The notes under the pieces were generated by a model. That model was given only the letters and a program-made list of their open reading frames with translations. It ran no database searches and was not told where the DNA came from. DNA of 58,614 nucleotides from Mycobacterium scrofulaceum (GTDB taxonomy: Bacteria; Actinomycetota; Actinomycetes; Mycobacteriales; Mycobacteriaceae): the NCBI RefSeq assembly GCF_002086735.1, contig NZ_MVIJ01000036.1, positions 1-58,614 on the forward strand, given 5' to 3'. Below, piece by piece: positions 52,883-58,614 of this stretch. Positions within the stretch are counted from its first letter, which is position 1. Every line of letters starts with the position of its first letter. A program made the position numbers and the translations under genes.

Positions 52883-53952
52883 CACTTCCGGGCGATGTAG
52901 TAGTTGTTGATCGGGTCGGACTCGATCTCGGCGACCTGCACGTCGTCGAATCCGGCGTCGGCCAGCATCGCGGTGGCCAGCTGCTCCCCCCAGGCCGCCC
53001 CCAGCCCGGCGCCGTCCAGCGCCAGCGACACCGTCATGCAGTGCATCAGCGAGGTGGTGTACAGGTAGGTGCTCATCGGAACGCCGACGTTCTCCTCGAG
53101 CCGGCTCGACGCCTTGATGTCGGCCATCAGCAGCACGCCCCCGGGCCGCAGGGCGCGGTAAATGTTCTCCAGGACGCGGGCCGGCTGGGCCTGGTCGTGG
53201 ATGGCGTCGAACACGGTGATGACGTCGTAGGCGTCCGGCCGGTCCAGCTCCGCCAGGTTGCGGGCCTCGAACGTGGCGTTCGCCAGGCCCAGTTCGGCCG
53301 CCTCGCGGGCGCCGACGGCGATCGCCTCGTCGGAGAAGTCGACGCCGGTGAACCGGCTGGCCGGGAACGCGCGGGCCATCACGTTGATCGCGTGGCCGCT
53401 GCCGCACCCGAAATCCGCCACGTCGACCCCGGAGCGCAGGCGTTCGACGAGCCCGTCCACCAGCGGCAGCACCGTGTCGACCAGAGCCTTGTCGTAGACG
53501 ACGCCGCTCTGCTCGGCCATCAGCGCGTGGAACCGGGGGAACTCGCCGTAATGCAGCCCGCCGCCGTCGCGGAAGCAGCCGATGATCTTTTGTTCGACCT
53601 CGGCGAGCTGCGGCACGAACAGCGCCACCAGGGCCAGGTTGTCCGGCCCGGCCGCCCGGGTCAGCACGCCGGCGCGGTGCGCGGGCAGCGAGTAGGTCCC
53701 GGACTCGGCGTCGTAGTCCACGACGCGGCCGGTCGTCATGCCGGCCAGCCACTCGCGCACGTAGCGCTCGTTGAGGCCGGCCGCTTCGGCGATCTGCGCG
53801 CTGGTGGCCCGCGCCAGTCCGGCCATCGTGTCGAGCAGGCCGGTCTGGTGGCCGATGCTCAACAACAGCGTCAGGCTGGCGCCGTCGATGGCCGCGGCGA
53901 TGCGTCCGGCGAATTCCTTCGAGGTTTCCGACGCGGTCTCGGGTGCCGTCAT
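52882..53952 (-). CDS. Class I SAM-dependent methyltransferase with winged-helix N-terminus
   Basis: A 356-residue methyltransferase. Residues 15-95 form an O-methyltransferase-type winged-helix dimerisation domain (TSAQIAEAAGLNERYVREWL). The catalytic part has motif I VADFGCGSGHAINVMARAFP (about residues 183-202), VTGVDFSDEAI-like motif II and DAYDVITVFDAIHDQAQP as motif IV. The small-molecule acceptor is unknown. ATG at 53952 (MTAPETASETSKEF) is preferred to upstream codons that lie in the mscR promoter region. It is translationally coupled to the serine hydrolase downstream and divergent from mscR, with 32 bp between the start codons. Confidence 0.9.
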   Translation of the reverse strand: MTAPETASETSKEFAGRIAAAIDGASLTLLLSIGHQTGLLDTMAGLARATSAQIAEAAGLNERYVREWLAGMTTGRVVDYDAESGTYSLPAHRAGVLTRAAGPDNLALVALFVPQLAEVEQKIIGCFRDGGGLHYGEFPRFHALMAEQSGVVYDKALVDTVLPLVDGLVERLRSGVDVADFGCGSGHAINVMARAFPASRFTGVDFSDEAIAVGAREAAELGLANATFEARNLAELDRPDAYDVITVFDAIHDQAQPARVLENIYRALRPGGVLLMADIKASSRLEENVGVPMSTYLYTTSLMHCMTVSLALDGAGLGAAWGEQLATAMLADAGFDDVQVAEIESDPINNYYIARK

Positions 53953-53984
53953 GGTCAGCGACGGTACACCGTAGGTTGGGGGCC

Positions 53985-55070
53985 ATGAGTCAGACAGTGC
54001 GCGGCGTGATTTCACGCAAGAAGGGCGAACCCGTCGAGTTGGTGGACATCGTCGTGCCGGACCCGGGCCCCGGCGAGGCGCTGGTCGACATCGTCGCCTG
54101 CGGGGTGTGCCACACGGACCTGACCTACCGCGAGGGCGGCATCAACGACGAGTACCCCTTCCTGCTCGGCCACGAGGCCGCCGGCCGCGTCGAGGCGGTC
54201 GGCCCCGGGGTGACCGCGGTCGAGCCGGGCGACTTCGTGATCCTGAACTGGCGGGCCGTCTGCGGCGAATGCCGGGCCTGCAAGCGGGGCCGCCCGCACC
54301 TGTGTTTCGACACCTTCAACGCCGCCCAGAAGATGACGCTGACCGACGGCACGGAGCTGACGCCCGCGCTGGGCATCGGCGCGTTCGCCGACAAGACGCT
54401 GGTGCACGCCGGCCAGTGCACCAAGGTCGATCCCGCCGCCGACCCGGCCGTCGCGGGGCTGCTCGGCTGCGGGGTGATGGCCGGCATCGGCGCGGCGATC
54501 AACACCGGCGGCGTCACCCGCGACGACACCGTCGCGGTGATCGGCTGCGGTGGCGTCGGCGATGCCGCGATCGCCGGCGCCGCACTCGTCGGCGCCCGGC
54601 GCATCATCGCCGTCGACACCGACGACACCAAGTTGGACTGGGCCCGCAAGTTCGGCGCCACCCACACCGTCAACGCCCGTCAGGCCGACGTCGTCGAGGC
54701 GATCCAGGACCTCACCGACGGCTTCGGGGTCAACGTCGCGATCGACGCGGTCGGCCGCCCCGAAACCTGGAAGCAGGCCTTCTACGCCCGCGACCTCGCG
54801 GGAACCGTTGTGCTGGTGGGGGTTCCGACGCCCGACATGAAGCTCGACATGCCGCTGATCGACTTCTTCAGCCACGGCGGGTCGCTGAAGTCGTCGTGGT
54901 ACGGCGACTGCCTGCCCGAGCGCGACTTCCCCACCCTGATCGACCTGTACCTGCAGGGCCGGCTCCCGCTGGAGCAGTTCGTCTCCGAACGCATCGGCCT
55001 CGGCGACGTCGAGGAGGCGTTCCACAAGATGCACGGCGGCAAGGTGCTCCGCTCGGTGGTGATGCTCTGA
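53985..55070 (+). CDS. mscR: S-(hydroxymethyl)mycothiol dehydrogenase / S-nitrosomycothiol reductase
   Basis: A 361-residue zinc-dependent medium-chain alcohol dehydrogenase, the exact length of M. tuberculosis MscR. The catalytic zinc site is Cys42 (GVCHTD) with His63-Glu64 (LGHEAAG), the structural zinc has Cys93, Cys96, Cys99 and Cys107, and the NAD fold has VIGCGGVGDAAIAGA. MscR detoxifies formaldehyde and nitrosomycothiol using mycothiol. ATG at 53985 (MSQTVRGVISRKKGEPV). Its stop overlaps the start of the metallo-hydrolase gene (TGATG), a pairing conserved in mycobacteria. Confidence 0.95.
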   Translation: MSQTVRGVISRKKGEPVELVDIVVPDPGPGEALVDIVACGVCHTDLTYREGGINDEYPFLLGHEAAGRVEAVGPGVTAVEPGDFVILNWRAVCGECRACKRGRPHLCFDTFNAAQKMTLTDGTELTPALGIGAFADKTLVHAGQCTKVDPAADPAVAGLLGCGVMAGIGAAINTGGVTRDDTVAVIGCGGVGDAAIAGAALVGARRIIAVDTDDTKLDWARKFGATHTVNARQADVVEAIQDLTDGFGVNVAIDAVGRPETWKQAFYARDLAGTVVLVGVPTPDMKLDMPLIDFFSHGGSLKSSWYGDCLPERDFPTLIDLYLQGRLPLEQFVSERIGLGDVEEAFHKMHGGKVLRSVVML

Positions 55071-55693
55071 TGGTCGAGATTCAGCAGGTGGTCACCCACG
55101 GGACGTTCGAACTCGACGGCGGCAGTTGGGAAGTCGACAACAACATCTGGCTGATCGGCGACAACTCCAACGTCGTGGTGTTCGACGCCGCCCACGACGC
55201 GGCACCGATCGTCGAGGCCGTGGCAGGGCGCCACGTGGTCGCGGTGGTGTGCACGCACGGCCACAACGATCACGTGACGGTCGCGCCGGAGCTGGGCAAG
55301 ACGCTCGACGCGCCGGTGCTGCTGCACCCGGCTGACGAGGTGCTCTGGCGGATGACGCACCCCGACAGCGACTTTCGTTCCATCTCCGATGGAGAGACGC
55401 TGAGCGTGGGCGGGACGGAGTTGCGGGCGCTGCACACCCCGGGCCATTCCCCCGGCTCGGTGTGCTGGTATTCGCACGACCTGGGCGTCGTGTTCAGCGG
55501 CGACACGCTGTTCTCCGGCGGCCCGGGCGCAACCGGCCGCTCGTACTCGGACTTCCCGACCATCCTGCGGTCCATCTCCGAGCGGCTGGGCAAGCTGCCC
55601 GGCGAGACGGTGGTGCACACCGGCCACGGCGACAGCACCGTGATCGGCGACGAGATCGTGCACTACGAGGAGTGGGTGGCCCGCGGGCACTGA
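55070..55693 (+). CDS. Metallo-beta-lactamase fold hydrolase (Rv2260-like)
   Basis: A 207-residue MBL-fold protein. The metal-binding motif THGHNDH gives His63, His65, Asp67 and His68. Further ligands are the histidine in LHTPGHSPGS, the aspartate in VVFSGDTLF and the histidine of VHTGHGDST. It resembles glyoxalase II-type thioesterases. Being coupled to mscR (one-base stop/start overlap), it probably hydrolyses the S-formyl-mycothiol formed by MscR or a related mycothiol ester, completing formaldehyde detoxification. This role is inferred from context. Confidence 0.9.
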   Translation: MVEIQQVVTHGTFELDGGSWEVDNNIWLIGDNSNVVVFDAAHDAAPIVEAVAGRHVVAVVCTHGHNDHVTVAPELGKTLDAPVLLHPADEVLWRMTHPDSDFRSISDGETLSVGGTELRALHTPGHSPGSVCWYSHDLGVVFSGDTLFSGGPGATGRSYSDFPTILRSISERLGKLPGETVVHTGHGDSTVIGDEIVHYEEWVARGH

Positions 55694-55784
55694 GGCCGCG
55701 CCGCCGCCGGTACTGGGGAGGCGCTTCGCGCCGCCGGGCCAAGGCGCACACTGGACCGGGTTCCACCGGTAAGGAGTGATACGC

Positions 55785-56741
55785 ATGGCCAACGACCTCG
55801 TCGCCACGGTGCCCGACCTGTCGGGCAAGCTCGCAATCGTCACCGGCGCCAACAGCGGCCTGGGTTTCGGCCTGGCCCGGCGACTCGCGGCCGCCGGGGC
55901 CGACGTCGTGATGGCGATCCGCAATCGCGCCAAGGGGGAACGGGCGATCGCCGACATCCGCAAGACGGTGCCCGACGCCAAGCTCACCATCAAATCGCTG
56001 GACCTCTCGTCGCTGGCCGCGGTCGCCGCGCTGGGTGAGCAACTCAACGCCGAAGGCCGCCCCGTCGACATCCTGATCAACAATGCCGGCGTCATGACCC
56101 CGCCGGAGCGCGACACCACCGCCGACGGGTTCGAATTGCAGTTCGGCAGCAACCATCTCGGGCATTTCGCCCTGACCGGCCACCTGCTGCCGCTGCTGCG
56201 CGCGGCCGGCACCGCGCGCGTCGTCTCGCTGAGCAGCCTGGCGGCCCGGCAAAGCGGCAAGATCCACTTCGACGACCCGCAGTTCGAGAAGTCCTACGCG
56301 GCCATGTCGGCCTACGGCCAGTCGAAACTGGCGGTGCTGATGTTCGCCCTGGAGTTGGACCGGCGCAGCCGCGCGGCGGGCTGGGGCATCGTGTCCAACG
56401 CCGCGCATCCGGGCCTGACCAAGACCAACCTGCAGATCGCGGGACCCTCGCACGGCCGCGACAAGCCCTCGCTGATGGAGCGCCTGTACAAGGCGTCCTG
56501 GCGCTTCACGCCGTTCTTCTGGCAGGAGATCGACGAGGGCATCCTGCCGGCGCTCTACGCCGCGGCCGCGCCGCACGCCCAGGGCGGCGCGTTCTACGGG
56601 CCCCGCGGCTTCTACGAGGCCGCCGGCGGTGGGGTCCGGCTGGCCAAGGTGCCCGAGCGGGCCCGCAACGAGGCTGATTGCCAACGACTTTGGGAGCTTT
56701 CCGAGCGGCTCACCGGCGTCGGCTACCCGAAGCCGGACTGA
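55785..56741 (+). CDS. Short-chain dehydrogenase/reductase (Rv2263-like)
   Basis: A 318-residue SDR of the retinol-dehydrogenase-like group. The nucleotide site is TGANSGLG (20-27), NNAG is at 99-102, the catalytic serine is near 150 (VSLSSLAA), and the YxxxK pair is Tyr177-Lys181. The preference for NADP is suggested by the arginine in IRNRAKGE after strand 2. The substrate is unknown. AAGGAG stands seven bases ahead of ATG 55785, a clear ribosome-binding site. The SABATH methyltransferase gene follows 16 bp later, so they may work together on one small molecule. Confidence 0.93.
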   Translation: MANDLVATVPDLSGKLAIVTGANSGLGFGLARRLAAAGADVVMAIRNRAKGERAIADIRKTVPDAKLTIKSLDLSSLAAVAALGEQLNAEGRPVDILINNAGVMTPPERDTTADGFELQFGSNHLGHFALTGHLLPLLRAAGTARVVSLSSLAARQSGKIHFDDPQFEKSYAAMSAYGQSKLAVLMFALELDRRSRAAGWGIVSNAAHPGLTKTNLQIAGPSHGRDKPSLMERLYKASWRFTPFFWQEIDEGILPALYAAAAPHAQGGAFYGPRGFYEAAGGGVRLAKVPERARNEADCQRLWELSERLTGVGYPKPD

Positions 56742-56757
56742 CGACTATCGTTGGGAC

Positions 56758-57852
56758 ATGCGGCCAGAGCCTCGGATGCCCGAATCGAGCATTGTGGTCC
56801 GGCCCGAGCCCGTCTACACGCAGTCGTCGCGGCTGCAGGCCGCGGGCCTGGCGCCGGCCATCGCGTTGTTCGAGCGGGCCGCCGAGCAGGTGCCCCTGCC
56901 CAGGCCGCCGCAGCCCATCGTCATCGCCGACTACGGCGCCGCCAACGGACACAATTCGCTGAAGCCGGTGTCGGCGGCCATCGCGGTGCTGCGCCGCCGC
57001 ACCCGCCACGACCACGCAATCCTGGTGGCGCACACCGACATCCCGGACAACGACTTCTCGGCGCTGTTTCACACCCTGGAAGGCGACCCGGAAAGCTACC
57101 TGCACCTGGACGCCGCCACGTTCGCGTCGTCGATCGGCCGGTCGTTCTATGACCAGATCGTGCCGTCCCAGACGGTCAACCTCGGTTGGTCGTCGTGGGC
57201 GACGCAGTGGCTGAGCACGATGCCCGGCGAGGTGCACGACCACCTGCACGTCGCCTACAGCCACGACGACACGGCCCGCGCGGCCTACGCGCACCAGGCG
57301 GCCCTGGACTGGCTCAACTTCGTGGCGTTCCGCGGCCGCGAACTGGCCCCCGACGGCCGGCTGGTGGTGATGACGATCGCGCTCGACGAGGACGGCACCT
57401 CCGGGTTCCCGACCTTGCTCGACGCGATGCTCGCGGCGCTGCGTGAGCAGGTCCGCGACGGCCTGCTGCGCCAGGACGAGGTGCGGCGGATGAGCATCCC
57501 GACGTTTGCCCGCGGCGAGAAGGACTTTCGCGCCCCGTTCGCGCCCAGCGGCCGCTTCGAGGGCCTGTCGATCGACCACCTCGAGATGTTCAACGCCGCC
57601 GACCGATTCTGGGCCCGCTTCCAGGCTGACCACGACACCGAGGCGTTCGGCGCGCAGTGGGCGGCCTTCGCGCGGGCGGCGCTGTTCCCCGCCCTGGTGC
57701 GCGGACTGGACGGCGGGATCCGCGACACCCGGGCCGAAGAATTCGTCGACCAGCTCGAGCGGGCGGTCGCGGCGCGGCTGGCCGGCGCGCCCGAGCCGAT
57801 GCGCATCCCGCTGGCGCTGGTCGAGCTCGTCAAGCGAGAACGATCCCGCTGA
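56758..57852 (+). CDS. SABATH-type carboxyl methyltransferase-like protein
   Basis: A 364-residue protein resembling the SAM-dependent carboxyl methyltransferases best known from plants (salicylate, jasmonate, indole-acetate). The SAM motif is IVIADYGAANGHNSLKPV, and the family's hallmark after it reads SQTVNLGWSSWATQWLS, where plant enzymes have a Ser-Ser-xx-Leu-xx-Leu-Ser pattern. A later LDWLNFVAFRGRELAPDGRLVV block is the usual post-motif. It would methylate a free carboxyl on a small hydrophobic acid, but the substrate is unknown. The start at 56758 (MRPEPRMPESS) is weakly supported; the internal ATG six codons on is possible. It is cotranscribed with the SDR. Confidence 0.8.
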   Translation: MRPEPRMPESSIVVRPEPVYTQSSRLQAAGLAPAIALFERAAEQVPLPRPPQPIVIADYGAANGHNSLKPVSAAIAVLRRRTRHDHAILVAHTDIPDNDFSALFHTLEGDPESYLHLDAATFASSIGRSFYDQIVPSQTVNLGWSSWATQWLSTMPGEVHDHLHVAYSHDDTARAAYAHQAALDWLNFVAFRGRELAPDGRLVVMTIALDEDGTSGFPTLLDAMLAALREQVRDGLLRQDEVRRMSIPTFARGEKDFRAPFAPSGRFEGLSIDHLEMFNAADRFWARFQADHDTEAFGAQWAAFARAALFPALVRGLDGGIRDTRAEEFVDQLERAVAARLAGAPEPMRIPLALVELVKRERSR

Positions 57853-57928
57853 TGAGAGTTTCGACACAACACCGCACCGGGTAACCCCGCTGAAGATCGC
57901 GACCTGCGATTGCGAGGGGGTTCGATAC

Positions 57929-58288
57929 ATGAGCGTGCAGGACGACAAATCGGCTGACCAGGACACCGATCAGAAGGTGACCGAGAAACCGGAGCCGGAC
58001 GAGAAGGACAAAGAGAAGGCCGCCGAGATGATGGAGGCCTACAAGGAAAATCCCACCATCGTGCTGCCCGGCACCGGCGGCAGCGTGTCGGGCACCGCGG
58101 TCAACGACTGGCTGGACGAGGACGGCAATCCCAAGCACGAAGTCGCCGACGGCGCCGGCTCGGTAGATCAGAAGGCCGACGATTCCCGCGACGAGCAGGC
58201 TCTGCAGGACCAGATCGAGAAGGACAAGGCCCTCAACGAGAAGCTCAAAGAGGCCGCGACCGCGGAGAACAAGGGCGAAAAGGGGTGA
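57929..58288 (+). CDS. Small acidic hydrophilic protein of unknown function
   Basis: A 119-residue protein with no hydrophobic segment and very high Asp, Glu and Lys content; there is no cysteine. A repetitive charged N-terminus (about residues 3-35) leads to a short conserved-looking middle (PTIVLPGTGGSVSGTAVNDWLD, about residues 43-64) and another charged, probably helical tail. It looks intrinsically disordered. ATG at 57929 follows GAGGGGG by eight bases. It sits alone between the methyltransferase and a convergent proline-rich gene. No family recognised; the middle block is the best query for a search. Confidence 0.65.
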   Translation: MSVQDDKSADQDTDQKVTEKPEPDEKDKEKAAEMMEAYKENPTIVLPGTGGSVSGTAVNDWLDEDGNPKHEVADGAGSVDQKADDSRDEQALQDQIEKDKALNEKLKEAATAENKGEKG

Positions 58289-58289
58289 C

Positions 58290-58614
58290 CTAGCCGGCCG
58301 TTCCCAGCTGAGGACCCAATTGGGGGATGCCGCTGATACCCAGGTCGCCCCCGATCCCTTGGATGATCTGATTGACCCGGTCCAGGCCCGGGATGGGTTC
58401 GCCGAGGCCGGGGACCGGCGGGATGGGCGGTGCCTGCGGGATTTGCGGGACCGCCGGACGGACGGGCGCGGCCGCCAGCGGGGGTGCATGTTGCGGCTTC
58501 GCTGACGGCGCAGTGCTCGACGGCGCTTCGGTGGCGGGCGGATTGGTCTCGGCGGTCGACGGCGGCGGCGCCTCCGCGGTGGGCGGGGGCGGCTGGGCTG
58601 TCGCGGTGTGGGCG
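58290..58614 (-). CDS. Proline-rich protein, C-terminal part only (runs off the window)
   Basis: An open frame on the minus strand ends at 58290 and continues past the right edge of the window, so only about 108 C-terminal residues are seen. They are dominated by Pro, Ala and Thr (PPPPTAEAPPPSTAETN), followed by PQIPQAPPIPPVPGLGEP and a short glycine-rich end, IQGIGGDLGISGIPQLG. Its position after the Rv2263-like SDR and its direction match the large proline-rich Rv2264c-type protein of M. tuberculosis. A cell-wall or exported role is likely but cannot be seen from this part. Confidence 0.75.
   Translation of the reverse strand, partial: AHTATAQPPPPTAEAPPPSTAETNPPATEAPSSTAPSAKPQHAPPLAAAPVRPAVPQIPQAPPIPPVPGLGEPIPGLDRVNQIIQGIGGDLGISGIPQLGPQLGTAG

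Noticed and set aside
52882..53986. A joined minus-strand frame that would fuse the serine hydrolase to upstream residues.
   Set aside because: The upstream part is a shifted reading of the methyltransferase gene; the one-base TGATG overlap shows two separate coupled genes, not a fusion.

Overview
The window is high-GC DNA from a slow-growing Mycobacterium. I infer this from the gene content and order: glnE, glnA2, the caeA/Hip1 pair, panB, a CYTH-CHAD protein, rnpB, the cobC/ptkA/ptpA block, ahpE, aceE, mabR, fabD-acpM-kasA-kasB-accD6, glpD, a lipid kinase and mscR. That order follows the M. tuberculosis Rv2221c-Rv2264c segment as I remember it. Several genes absent from that segment are spliced in (a wax-ester/DGAT protein, a GH5 hydrolase, a P450-ferredoxin pair, a molybdopterin oxidoreductase, an epoxide hydrolase, a cytosine deaminase, a SABATH methyltransferase). 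This suggests a relative with a larger genome, such as the M. avium complex, but I cannot fix the species. Coding density is very high. The only stretch over 300 bases without a protein gene, 16238-16847, holds the RNase P RNA.

Layout. 1-6632 (minus strand): a GNAT acetyltransferase, then glnE coupled to a thioesterase and an LLM oxidoreductase, with glnA2 upstream of glnE. 6724-11404 (minus): two paralogous exported alpha/beta hydrolases (the second is caeA/hip1) and a WS/DGAT acyltransferase. 11551-17558: panB, an exported GH5 hydrolase, a hemophore-like protein, a small exported protein, a CYTH-CHAD protein, rnpB and a 2OG-Fe(II) oxygenase. 17562-22807: a divergent methyltransferase/XRE-cupin pair, P450 with ferredoxin, a membrane molybdopterin oxidoreductase, a small membrane protein and a TetR regulator. 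22827-26828 (minus): a tightly overlapped set, cobC, NIF3-like, zinc ribbon, and RNase H/acid phosphatase. 26912-31878: ptkA-ptpA-SURF1, cobD, an MpaB/DUF2236 protein and an epoxide hydrolase. 31960-33646 (minus): tRNA-Val, ahpE, a DUF3052 protein and a lipoprotein.

33832-43613 is the metabolic core. aceE (pyruvate to acetyl-CoA) is followed by the regulator gene mabR, then the FAS-II/mycolate operon fabD-acpM-kasA-kasB and accD6. A perfect match to the MabR operator (TTTTGT-N9-ACAAAA) lies 67 bp before fabD. Immediately downstream, at 43629-44697, is a 1069-bp cassette. It holds one gene of clearly lower GC, with an AbiEi-like N-terminus and a DUF559 nuclease-like C-terminus. The gene is bracketed by two 58-bp hairpin elements in inverted orientation. 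They differ from each other only by a compensatory base-pair change. This is the most unusual structure in the window.

44705-51406: an FAD monooxygenase, a fungal-type cytosine deaminase, and a glycerolipid cluster (glpD, TetR, an AGPS-like flavoprotein, a lipid kinase). 51410-58614: a DUF3145 protein, a serine hydrolase coupled to a methyltransferase, mscR coupled to a metallo-beta-lactamase-fold hydrolase, an SDR, a SABATH-type methyltransferase, a small acidic protein and the 3' end of a proline-rich protein.
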